A model generated the notes under the pieces. That model was not told the DNA's origin and did no database searches. It saw nothing but the letters and a program-made list of their open reading frames with translations. A program made the position numbers and the translations under genes. This document shows, piece by piece, positions 1 to 7,625 of a stretch of 7,625 nt of DNA. Origin of the DNA: Burkholderiaceae bacterium (GTDB taxonomy: Bacteria > Pseudomonadota > Gammaproteobacteria > Burkholderiales > Burkholderiaceae_D); the NCBI GenBank assembly GCA_031261905.1, contig JAISIS010000158.1:1-7625 (forward strand), written 5' to 3'. Position 1 is the stretch's first letter. Every line of letters starts with the position of its first letter.

Positions 1-1
1 C

Positions 2-1003
2 GGTGCTTCTATCGGACGCGAGGGGCCTACTGTACAGATCGGCGCTTCCATCAGCCACGCTTTTTACGGGTATGGCCCGTTCAAGACGGCGGAGCAGCGC
101 CGCGCGCTGGTGCTGGCGGGTGGCGCTGCCGGTATCGCCGCAGCCTTTAATACGCCACTTGCCGGCATTATGTTCGCCATTGAGGAACTGAACAAGAAAT
201 ATACGTTCAACGCGCACAGTTCCACGCTGCTCACGGTCATTATCGCAGGCCTGGTTTCACTGGCCCTGCAGGGCAACTATACGTACTTCGGTATCGTCAA
301 CGTCAAACTGCATATGTCACAGCACATTTACGCCATTATTGTGTGCGCTATCCTGGGCGGTGCTGTTGGTGGTCTGTTCAGCCTGTTGGTACAAAAATTC
401 AGGGCGCTGCTTCCCGCGCGCATCAGGCAGTTTGTGATTTCACATCCTTATATATTTGCTGCCATTTGCGGGTTGCTGGTCGCTATTCTGGGTCTCATGA
501 CAAACGGCATGGTGTTCGGCACCAGCTATCTGCCGACCAAAATTACACTTGGCGCGGATAAAAGTCTGTTTGAATGGTATTACGGCGTTTGCAAGTTTCT
601 TGCCACATTGCTTTCAACATTGAGCGGCATACCTGGCGGTCTGTTTGCGCCGACCCTTTCTGTTGGCGCGGGGCTGGGTGAAAATCTTTCTTCCCTGTTT
701 CCCGGCATAGCGCCTCATGGCGCGATTATTATTCTGGTAATGGCGGCTTATTTGTCCGGCGTCACTCGCTCGCCACTGACCTCTTTTGTGATTACCATGG
801 AAATGACGGGAAGTAATCACATGGTGTTGTCGCTCATGATAACGTCGCTCCTGGCCAGCTATATTTCCCGCTTTGTTGCACCGGTTCCGTTGTATCATGC
901 TCTGGCGGAACAATTTGCCTATCCTGACGCACCGCCTCCGCCCGCAGGAAAAAAACCTCCCGGCCCGGCAGCCAGCCAACCGGGGAAAGCTGATGCACTA
1001 TGA
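2..1003 (+). CDS. ClC-family chloride/proton antiporter, C-terminal part (5' end outside window)
   Basis: Voltage-gated chloride channel (ClC) family inner-membrane protein. The reading frame is already open at base 2, so 333 C-terminal residues are visible and the N-terminal helices with the GSGIP-type selectivity loop are missing. Numbering from the first visible residue, the gating-glutamate motif GREGPT is at 5-10 (Glu7). IEEL at 60-63 places Glu62 exactly 55 residues later, the same spacing as Glu148 to Glu203 (internal proton glutamate) in E. coli ClcA. GGLFAP at 212-217 supplies the chloride-coordinating backbone, and PLYHAL supplies the central tyrosine (Tyr298). Keeping both glutamates and the tyrosine argues for a 2Cl-/H+ exchanger rather than a passive channel (inference). 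No cytoplasmic CBS pair is fused on. The protein ends in a proline/glycine/lysine-rich tail containing four consecutive prolines. Its stop codon overlaps the start of the next gene as ATGA. Confidence 0.95.
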   Translation, partial: GASIGREGPTVQIGASISHAFYGYGPFKTAEQRRALVLAGGAAGIAAAFNTPLAGIMFAIEELNKKYTFNAHSSTLLTVIIAGLVSLALQGNYTYFGIVNVKLHMSQHIYAIIVCAILGGAVGGLFSLLVQKFRALLPARIRQFVISHPYIFAAICGLLVAILGLMTNGMVFGTSYLPTKITLGADKSLFEWYYGVCKFLATLLSTLSGIPGGLFAPTLSVGAGLGENLSSLFPGIAPHGAIIILVMAAYLSGVTRSPLTSFVITMEMTGSNHMVLSLMITSLLASYISRFVAPVPLYHALAEQFAYPDAPPPPAGKKPPGPAASQPGKADAL

Positions 1004-2190
1004 CACAACAGGTTGATTTTGCCCCCGCCTTTCTGGCGGAAATACAGCGTATCCGGCGCGATATTCATGCACATCCGGAAACTGCCTATGAAGAGCAGCG
1101 CACCTCCGCACTGGTGGCTGCAACGCTGGAAGAAAACGGTATTACCGTTATACGCGGACTGGGTGGAACCGGGATTATCGGCAAAATTGAAAATGGCGCT
1201 GGCAAAAGCATTGCGCTCCGGGCAGATCTTGACGCGTTGCCGATGCAGGAGTTCAACAGCTTCGGCCATGCTTCCGTCCACACCGGCAAGATGCATGCCT
1301 GCGGGCATGACGGACACACGGCCATGCTGCTTGGCGCAGCTATTCACCTGGCAAAGACGCGCCGTTTTAACGGTACGGTTTATGCTGTTTTCCAGCCAGC
1401 CGAAGAAAGTTATGGTGGTGCGTTGCGCATGATCAATGAAGGACTTTTTGATTCCTGCCCGGCTGACGCGGTTTTCGGTATGCACAACTGGCCGGACTAT
1501 CCCGAAGGAACATTTGCAGTTTGCACCGGCCCGATGATGGCTTCGAGCAACACCTTTTCCCTGATTATCCGCGGCCTGGGAGGTCATGGCGCACAACCCG
1601 ATCATACGGTTGACCCGATTATGACGGCGGTGCAGGTCGCGCAGGCCTGGCAAACGGTGATTACCCGCAACAAGACGCCTATTGAGGCTGCTGTGCTTTC
1701 CATTACCCAAATACACGCCGGAAGCGCGTTCAATGTTGTGCCGGATGACGCGATGCTGGCTGGCACAGTCCGCACTTTCACCACGGAAGCGCTTGATCTG
1801 ATTGAGCGGCGTATGCGGGAAATTGCCGAGCATACGGCGGCTGCCTTCAATTGCCGGGCTGAATTCGAGTTTCAGCGGAATTATCCGCCGCTTGCCAATC
1901 ACGCGGCGGAAACGGCGCTGGCGGTTGAGGTAATGACAGCGCTGACCGGAAGTGAAAAGGTGTTTACGAACGCCACTCCAACCATGACGGCGGAGGATTT
2001 TGCTTTTATGCTGGAAAAGAAGCCCGGCTGCTATGTGTTTATCGGCAATGGTGATGGCGGGCATCGGGAATCCGGTCACGGTGAGGGACCCTGCAGGCTG
2101 CATAACCCCAGTTTTGACTTTAATGACCGCATTCTTCCGCTGGGGATGAGCTATTGGGTCAGGTTGGTGGAGAAATATCTTTGCGATTGA
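1000..2190 (+). CDS. M20-family metal-dependent amidohydrolase (hippurate / N-acyl-amino-acid hydrolase type)
   Basis: A 396-residue cytoplasmic hydrolase of peptidase family M20 (subfamily M20D), which cleaves the amide bond of N-acylated amino acids such as hippurate, N-acetyl-amino acids or indole-acetyl-amino acids. The exact substrate cannot be read from the sequence. All family landmarks are present: RADLDALPM (74-82), HACGHDGHTAML (99-110) with metal ligands Cys101 and His103, QPAEE (132-136) with the general base and a metal-binding Glu, MHNWP (161-165, His162), the dimerisation-domain GGHGAQP (194-200), TMTAEDFAFML (328-338), and LHNPSFDFND (367-376, His368). The length is normal for the family. 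The start is supported by GGGGAAAG at 982-989, ten bases upstream, and overlaps the ClC stop codon, so translation is probably coupled. The name hipO would fit the family but specificity is unproven. No signal peptide is seen. Confidence 0.92.
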   Translation: MTQQVDFAPAFLAEIQRIRRDIHAHPETAYEEQRTSALVAATLEENGITVIRGLGGTGIIGKIENGAGKSIALRADLDALPMQEFNSFGHASVHTGKMHACGHDGHTAMLLGAAIHLAKTRRFNGTVYAVFQPAEESYGGALRMINEGLFDSCPADAVFGMHNWPDYPEGTFAVCTGPMMASSNTFSLIIRGLGGHGAQPDHTVDPIMTAVQVAQAWQTVITRNKTPIEAAVLSITQIHAGSAFNVVPDDAMLAGTVRTFTTEALDLIERRMREIAEHTAAAFNCRAEFEFQRNYPPLANHAAETALAVEVMTALTGSEKVFTNATPTMTAEDFAFMLEKKPGCYVFIGNGDGGHRESGHGEGPCRLHNPSFDFNDRILPLGMSYWVRLVEKYLCD

Positions 2191-2240
2191 TCGTTTTCTG
2201 ATACACAATAAAAGACAAATGGCATATTCAAGAAATATCC

Positions 2241-2254
2241 GGCTGCGAGCAGCC
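2241..2254 (+). other. Small perfect inverted repeat in the leader of the CBS gene
   Basis: GGCTGC-GA-GCAGCC is a perfect 6-base inverted repeat. As RNA it would fold as a 5-base GC-rich stem with a CGAG loop, 26 bases before the CBS-protein start codon. It is not followed by a T run, so it is not a standard intrinsic terminator. It might be a leader hairpin or a processing site between the hydrolase and CBS genes, or chance. The rest of the 90-base gap has only a weak promoter-like pair, TTGCGA (2181-2186) and CACAAT (2204-2209) with 17 bases between, each matching four of six consensus positions. Confidence 0.3.
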
Positions 2255-2280
2255 AAACAAGCAGATAAAAGAGAGGCAGC

Positions 2281-2694
2281 ATGAAAATCAGGGATATCAT
2301 GACCAGGTCCGTTGTCACGGTCTCAATGGATGACAAGTTGTCTTTGATCAAGGAGATATTTGACAACGCAAAATTTCGCCATCTGCTGGTGCTGGATGAC
2401 GGCAAGCTTGCCGGAGTTGTGTCTGATCGCGATCTTCTCAAGGCCATAAGCCCCAACCTGGGTACTATGGTAGTTACCTACCGGGATCTGGCAACGCTAA
2501 ACAAACGGGTACACCAGATTATGTCCCGCAAACTCATTACCCTGACAGCGGACGCTTCCATCAGTGACGCGGCGGCGCTGTTCAATACGCACCGGATATC
2601 GTGTATTCCCATCGTGGATAACGAGTTCAGGCCAATCGGTATTGTCAGCTGGCGTGACCTGATCAAGACCATGCTGCCCCAGCCACAGCGCTGA
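2281..2694 (+). CDS. Stand-alone tandem CBS-domain protein
   Basis: A 137-residue soluble protein made almost entirely of two CBS domains (a Bateman module). CBS1 spans about residues 1-58, with MKIRDIMTRSVVTV at the start and GVVSDRDLL at 45-53. CBS2 spans about 77-133, with IMSRKLITL and GIVSWRDLI at 120-128. The GxVSxRDL segments carry the acidic residues that usually contact the ribose of AMP, ATP or a related nucleotide in this fold, so ligand sensing is likely but the ligand is unknown. There is no catalytic or DNA-binding domain. GAGAGG at 2271-2276 lies four bases before the ATG, a good ribosome site though slightly close. It sits 90 bases after the amidohydrolase gene on the same strand, and two genes after a ClC transporter that lacks its own CBS pair. 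It converges with the DUF155 gene. Many such proteins are named only as CBS-domain proteins, and a specific partner is inference. Confidence 0.9.
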   Translation: MKIRDIMTRSVVTVSMDDKLSLIKEIFDNAKFRHLLVLDDGKLAGVVSDRDLLKAISPNLGTMVVTYRDLATLNKRVHQIMSRKLITLTADASISDAAALFNTHRISCIPIVDNEFRPIGIVSWRDLIKTMLPQPQR

Positions 2695-2727
2695 ACGGGC
2701 GGGGAGAAGTGTCCGGCGGCGCGCGTT

Positions 2728-3522
2728 TCACCTCAGGAAGATGGAGTATAGGCTGAGCGCGATTTCAGCCGCTATCAGGATGATGATGTACCACTCAAGG
2801 CGATTGGACTGACGGTTGTTCAGCAGGTCCAGCAGGGTTTCCGCCGTGCGTGAAATGAGGTTCAGCTTGCGTTCAAGTGCCGCGTGCCGCTCCAGGATTT
2901 CAAGTTCGTCTTCAAGGCGACTGTACAGGCCCTGAAGAGACGGGTGCTCCCAGAGCGTTTCCGGTTTTTCCGGAATGTTTACCCGCCCTACCATCAGGTG
3001 CTCGGAAAGCAGCATGGCGCCGATATTTTGCAGGAGTTCCTTCGCCGTGCCGCTGATGCGGCCCGTGAGTTCCATATCCCTGGCCAGCGGTTCAATGCGG
3101 TCAAAATTGTGTGCGATCCGCGATTCGTATTCCGCCAGCACCACGCTTTTGTCCAGGACATCCGCAATAATTTGCAGGCGCTCTACGGAAAATTCCGAAA
3201 TAAAGGCAGTATTGCCCCGCATGCCTTCCCGTTCTACTGGATCAATGCGGATGGAGATTTCCTCGGTTTCCGGGTCATCGTAAGGTTCGCCGATAAAAGG
3301 CTTCAGGCGTTCCCGCACAACGGCTTCATACAGCGGATCCACGCCAAAGAAAACGATCACGCCATGCCGGTATAAAACGGCAATGCCGTTTTCCGCGCGG
3401 ATGGTCAGCGGGTTGGAGGCCAGTGCGTCAGATTCTTCCATGACGCGCAAATCAAGGCGGTTGCCTGCAAAAAGCGCCCGTGCGTTGAAAGCGGTTTTTC
3501 CCGACAGTAAAAGATTGTGCAT
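2728..3522 (-). CDS. DUF155 (RMD1/RMND1/YagE-like) protein with C-terminal membrane anchor
   Basis: A 264-residue protein of the DUF155 family, which includes yeast Rmd1 and mitochondrial RMND1; the bacterial role is not established. Family features are visible. An N-terminal alpha/beta part has the strand GIAVLYRHGVIVFFGVDP (46-63). An acidic stretch follows (82-90). A central helical part includes VLDKSVVLAEYESRI (122-136) and the ELTGRISGTAKELLQNIG region (151-168). A probable coiled coil covers about 200-240. The end is the typical RLEWYIIILIAAEIALS (241-257), one transmembrane helix at about 243-263 with only a single arginine beyond it. The tail anchor suggests that most of the protein lies in the cytoplasm (inference). 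The gene begins 24 bases after the fur stop codon on the same strand, implying co-transcription. Its ribosome site is poor: only CGGGG about eight bases upstream, and GGCATGCC abuts the ATG. The ATG five bases upstream is out of frame. Confidence 0.9.
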   Translation of the reverse strand: MHNLLLSGKTAFNARALFAGNRLDLRVMEESDALASNPLTIRAENGIAVLYRHGVIVFFGVDPLYEAVVRERLKPFIGEPYDDPETEEISIRIDPVEREGMRGNTAFISEFSVERLQIIADVLDKSVVLAEYESRIAHNFDRIEPLARDMELTGRISGTAKELLQNIGAMLLSEHLMVGRVNIPEKPETLWEHPSLQGLYSRLEDELEILERHAALERKLNLISRTAETLLDLLNNRQSNRLEWYIIILIAAEIALSLYSIFLR

Positions 3523-3546
3523 GGCATGCCCCGGATGGCGTTCCCG

Positions 3547-3990
3547 TTATGATGCCTTTTTGCAGGCGGGTGTGCAATAGCCGTACAGCGCCAGGGTATG
3601 GTCCACCATCTCAAAGCCGTGCCGCCGTGCGATTTCCTGCTGCTGCTTTTCAATGTGGTCATCGTGAAATTCTTCGACGCGCCCGCATTTCAGGCACACA
3701 ATATGGTCATGGTGTGCGCCTTCGTTCAACTCATATACCGCCTTGCCGGTTTCAAAGTGATTGCGGGTGAGAAGACCCGCCTGCTCAAATTGCGTCAGCA
3801 CCCGATAGACGGTTGCCAGGCCGATTTCCAGGCCGTCCGCCATAAGGAGGCGGTAAATGTCTTCCGCGCCAAGATGGCGAACAGGGTTTTGCTGGAAGAT
3901 CTCCAGAATCTTCAGACGTGGCACAGTCGCTTTCAGCCCGCTGGCCTTGAGTTCGGCCGGGTTATTGTTTTCGGCAAAGTTTTTCTTCAT
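3547..3990 (-). CDS. fur: Ferric uptake regulator Fur
   Basis: A 147-residue metal-responsive repressor that, with Fe(II), binds operator DNA and controls iron uptake and storage genes. The N-terminal winged helix covers about residues 12-85: [15 protein letters not shown] (18-32) leads into it, and [19 protein letters not shown] (56-74) is the DNA-recognition helix region. The dimerisation/metal part carries HHDH at 93-96, the structural zinc pair CLKCG (Cys99, Cys102), VEEF at 105-108, and the C-terminal pair CTPAC (Cys139, Cys143). These identify Fur rather than Zur or PerR. The length matches the family. Translation starts at the ATG ending at 3990. The leader lacks a clear Shine-Dalgarno sequence; only GGAA about seven bases upstream is present. 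The gene diverges from bamE and is followed by the DUF155 gene, a probable two-gene operon. A promoter candidate lies at 4034-4062. Confidence 0.97.
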   Translation of the reverse strand: MKKNFAENNNPAELKASGLKATVPRLKILEIFQQNPVRHLGAEDIYRLLMADGLEIGLATVYRVLTQFEQAGLLTRNHFETGKAVYELNEGAHHDHIVCLKCGRVEEFHDDHIEKQQQEIARRHGFEMVDHTLALYGYCTPACKKAS

Positions 3991-4033
3991 GGAGGTGTTC
4001 CGTTAACAGCACAAAATTCTTCTTATCTGCTTT

Positions 4034-4062
4034 ATCATATAGTGTTTACGTATCTGGCTCAA
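4034..4062 (-). promoter_or_regulatory. Candidate sigma-70 promoter for fur
   Basis: Reading the minus strand, TTGAGC (4062-4057) and TATGAT (4039-4034) are separated by exactly 17 bases. They match the -35 and -10 consensus at four and five of six positions. A start site near 4026 would give a leader of roughly 35 bases before the fur ATG. This is the best promoter-like pair in the 100-base fur-bamE gap. It is a motif match only. No convincing 19-base Fur box was found over it, although TTATC repeats (4023-4027 and 4032-4036) could be degenerate half-sites. Confidence 0.45.
4038..4043 (+). promoter_or_regulatory. Candidate -10 element for the bamE-dapB-leuS unit
   Basis: TATAGT matches five of six -10 consensus positions. 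An alternative, TATCAT at 4033-4038, also matches five. Neither has a good -35 hexamer: TTCTTC at 4017-4022 lies 15 bases upstream of TATAGT. Either would give a leader of about 40-50 bases before the bamE ATG. The element overlaps the -10 of the candidate fur promoter on the other strand, so polymerase could hardly occupy both at once. Weak evidence, offered as a location to test. Confidence 0.3.
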
Positions 4063-4090
4063 TGAACTGCCGCAAGGATAAAACCGGAAA

Positions 4091-5029
4091 ATGCATACCC
4101 CACTGTCTTTAAAACGGCTGTTGCCGATCTTCCTTGCGGCCGCATGTTTCCTGGTCGGTTGCGGCGTGACAAAAAAAGAAACCTTCCTGGGTGAGCCAGT
4201 GCAGCCCAATGCCGGTACTTCCATTCCTATTTCATCGGGCAGTGAACAGGCGGCTTCCGCAGAGAGCCTTTCCCGGAATCCCGCGCTGGATTCCGCCGAA
4301 GCAACCGGGGTGCAGCGATTACTCAATATTATCACGCCTTACCGGATCGATATTCAGCAGGGCAACTTTGTCTCGCAGGAGATGCTGGCCAAAATCCAGC
4401 CCGGCATGACCAAGGAACAGGTGCGTTTTGCGCTGGGGACCCCGCTTCTGACAGATGTTTTTCACGCGAAGCGCTGGGATTATCTTTTCCGGCTGCAAAA
4501 ACCGAATGGCCGGATAACCAACAATCGCGTTATTGTTTATTTTGACGATAACCGGGTTGCCCGCGTCGTCAACGATCCGCTGCCGAATGAAGTGGAGTAC
4601 CTGGAAACCATTTCCGGGCGACCGCTCAAGAAGAAGGTTGATGAAAGCGGTGAGAAGAAGGCGGAACACAGGGAAAAACCATCCACCGAAGAAAAGGAGG
4701 CGGTAAAACCTGTTGAGGCTCCGGCAGAGAAAGCCAAAGAGACGTCATCGGTTGAGCAGGTCGAACGCGAAGCGGTAACTCCGTTGCCTGAAACGCCATC
4801 CAGCCCCGAATCGGCGGAAGTGCGCCGTGCCGCGCCGGAATCTTCCGGGACGCGCGAAGCCGCTCCTCAGGAACAGCCTGCCGAAACGCCGACCCGGAGG
4901 GAAGCCGCCAAACAGGTTGCTGCGCCAAAAGCGACTACCGTGCAGGATATTTCGGGCGAACCGGAAGAAGATTTCATGCCGTCACCCTATTCAACCATGC
5001 AGTTGAAGGAATTGATGCAGCCGCAGTAA
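4091..5029 (+). CDS. bamE: Outer-membrane assembly lipoprotein BamE (SmpA/OmlA), with long extensions
   Basis: A lipoprotein subunit of the BAM complex, which folds beta-barrel proteins into the outer membrane. The signal peptide has a Lys-Arg start (8-9), a hydrophobic core and lipobox LVGC, giving lipidation at Cys24; Gly at +2 does not act as an inner-membrane retention signal. The BamE fold spans about residues 83-165: YRIDIQQGNFV (84-94), IQPGMTKEQVRFALGTPLLTD (102-122), RWDYLFRL (128-135) and a final strand VIVYFDDNRVARV (147-159), all typical of the family. Two parts are odd: a roughly 55-residue polar linker between Cys24 and the core, and a roughly 145-residue Glu/Pro/Ala/Lys-rich tail (166-312), making 312 residues against about 113 in E. 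coli. The tail looks disordered and ends in a less repetitive segment, DFMPSPYSTMQLKELM. Betaproteobacterial homologues often carry extensions. AAGGA lies 12 bases upstream and GGA three bases upstream of the ATG. First gene of a bamE-dapB-leuS series. Confidence 0.93.
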   Translation: MHTPLSLKRLLPIFLAAACFLVGCGVTKKETFLGEPVQPNAGTSIPISSGSEQAASAESLSRNPALDSAEATGVQRLLNIITPYRIDIQQGNFVSQEMLAKIQPGMTKEQVRFALGTPLLTDVFHAKRWDYLFRLQKPNGRITNNRVIVYFDDNRVARVVNDPLPNEVEYLETISGRPLKKKVDESGEKKAEHREKPSTEEKEAVKPVEAPAEKAKETSSVEQVEREAVTPLPETPSSPESAEVRRAAPESSGTREAAPQEQPAETPTRREAAKQVAAPKATTVQDISGEPEEDFMPSPYSTMQLKELMQPQ

Positions 5030-5060
5030 TCATTAACCATACGGAAGAAAAGCAAAAAAG

Positions 5061-5873
5061 ATGAATCAAATGAAGATTGCCATTACCGGAGCGGGGGGCC
5101 GAATGGGGCGTATGCTGATTGAGGCGGCGCTGGATGCGGATGATGTCGTATTGACTGGTGCGCTGGATGTGACGGGTTCCCCGAATATTGGTCAGGACGC
5201 GGGCGCTTTTCTGGGCAGGCAAACAGGTGTTATTCTGACTTCCGATGTGCCAAAGGGGCTGGAGGGCGCGGATTTCCTGATTGATTTTACCCGCCCGGAA
5301 GGTACGCTGAAGCATCTGACGTATTGCGAGGAGCGTGGCGTCAACATGGTGATCGGCACAACGGGTTTTAATGACGCGGGCAAGGCGAGTATTGCCAGGG
5401 CTGCGGAAAATATTGCCATTGTTTTCGCGCCGAATATGAGTGTGGGCGTCAATGTGACGATGAAGCTCCTGGAAGTGGCGGCAAGGCACTTCTCCCGTGG
5501 CTACGATATTGAAATCATTGAGGCGCATCACCGGCACAAGATTGACGCGCCTTCCGGTACCGCTCTCAGGATGGGTGAGGTCATTGCCGGTGCGCTGGGC
5601 CGTGATCTGCGCGAATGCGGCGTTCTTGCTCGCGAAGGGATAACGGGAGAGCGTGATCCTTCAACGATCGGTTTCGCCACGGTAAGGGGTGGCGATATCA
5701 TTGGCGACCATACTGTGCTTTTTGCCGGGATTGGCGAGCGCATCGAGATATCCCATAAATCGTCCAGCCGCGCAGCTTATGCGCAGGGCAGTTTGCGGGC
5801 GGCGCGTTTTCTGACCGGCAGGACCAGCGGTCTTTTCGACATGCAGGATGTGCTGGGGCTGAAAGACGCCTGA
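5061..5873 (+). CDS. dapB: 4-hydroxy-tetrahydrodipicolinate reductase DapB
   Basis: A cytoplasmic enzyme of the diaminopimelate/lysine pathway. It uses NAD(P)H to reduce the product of DapA to tetrahydrodipicolinate, supplying both lysine and the peptidoglycan cross-link residue. Visible motifs: the dinucleotide-binding loop GAGGRMG (10-16), DFTRPEG (75-81), GTTGF (99-103), [10 protein letters not shown] (123-132), and the catalytic/substrate segment [15 protein letters not shown] (154-168) with His156 and Lys160. RGGDIIGDH (209-217) and the C-terminal strands are also normal. At 270 residues it has the usual length. The start is chosen at 5061, with GGAAGA 12 bases upstream. The ATG at 5070 (Met4) is an equally reasonable start because many family members begin at MKIAITG. 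It lies 31 bases after bamE and 51 before leuS, so co-transcription is likely. Confidence 0.97.
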   Translation: MNQMKIAITGAGGRMGRMLIEAALDADDVVLTGALDVTGSPNIGQDAGAFLGRQTGVILTSDVPKGLEGADFLIDFTRPEGTLKHLTYCEERGVNMVIGTTGFNDAGKASIARAAENIAIVFAPNMSVGVNVTMKLLEVAARHFSRGYDIEIIEAHHRHKIDAPSGTALRMGEVIAGALGRDLRECGVLAREGITGERDPSTIGFATVRGGDIIGDHTVLFAGIGERIEISHKSSSRAAYAQGSLRAARFLTGRTSGLFDMQDVLGLKDA

Positions 5874-5906
5874 CTGGCCTTTGCTCCGCCATGCTGTTTT
5901 AACTGA

Positions 5907-7625
<1,719 letters not shown>

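Noticed and set aside
919..2256. A 445-codon open frame on the minus strand opposite the amidohydrolase gene
   Set aside because: It lies wholly opposite well-supported coding sequence, its product is rich in His and Arg with no recognisable domain, and the plus-strand protein has every M20 motif. It is a shadow frame.
43..2562. The 12-base sequence CGCTTCCATCAG occurs in both the ClC gene and the CBS gene
   Set aside because: It encodes an Ala-Ser-Ile-Ser run in unrelated contexts in both genes, with no longer homology around it. Probably chance.
2695..2727. Possible bidirectional terminator between the convergent CBS and DUF155 genes
   Set aside because: The 33 bases are GC-rich but contain no clear stem followed by a T run on either strand.
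2884..3375. Plus-strand open frame of 163 codons opposite the DUF155 gene
   Set aside because: Its product matches no family I recognise, whereas the minus-strand frame has clear DUF155 features and operon spacing with fur.
3991..3997. GGAGGTG on the plus strand as a ribosome site for a small plus-strand gene
   Set aside because: No start codon with a meaningful reading frame follows at a proper distance. The bases are the fur leader.
4023..4040. Possible Fur box in the fur-bamE gap (TTATC/TTTATCA repeats)
   Set aside because: The match to the 19-base palindrome is poor and the repeats are direct rather than inverted. Kept only as a remark under the fur promoter.

Overview
The window looks like ordinary chromosome from a betaproteobacterium, most likely order Burkholderiales and perhaps Oxalobacteraceae. 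I infer this from a fur gene facing away from a bamE-dapB-leuS series, from BamE and LeuRS variants of betaproteobacterial type, and from a moderate GC content. The genus cannot be fixed from the sequence alone. No RNA gene, insertion sequence, CRISPR array, phage gene or clear terminator was seen, and coding density is very high.

Left block (plus strand, 2-2694): the 3' part of a ClC-type chloride/proton antiporter gene overlaps an M20 peptidase-family amidohydrolase (hippurate or N-acyl-amino-acid hydrolase type) at ATGA. After 90 bases comes a small stand-alone protein with two CBS domains. The first two genes are very probably co-translated. The CBS gene may belong to the same unit or have its own start site.

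Middle block (minus strand, 3990-2728): fur, the ferric uptake regulator, is followed after 24 bases by a gene for a DUF155 (RMD1/RMND1/YagE-like) protein with one C-terminal membrane anchor. The two look like an operon. It converges on the CBS gene with only 33 bases between the stop codons.

Right block (plus strand, 4091 to the end): bamE, encoding a lipoprotein of the outer-membrane beta-barrel assembly machine, carries unusually long low-complexity segments on both sides of its core. It is followed by dapB (lysine/diaminopimelate synthesis) and leuS (leucyl-tRNA synthetase, cut by the window edge). Gaps of 31 and 51 bases suggest one transcript. A 100-base region between fur and bamE holds candidate divergent promoters whose -10 elements overlap.

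The window mixes housekeeping functions (envelope assembly, lysine/cell-wall precursor supply, translation, iron control) with a small ion-transport/hydrolase group. I found no convincing novel system. The points most worth a second look are the fur-DUF155 pairing, the ClC transporter lying near a detached CBS protein, and the extended BamE.
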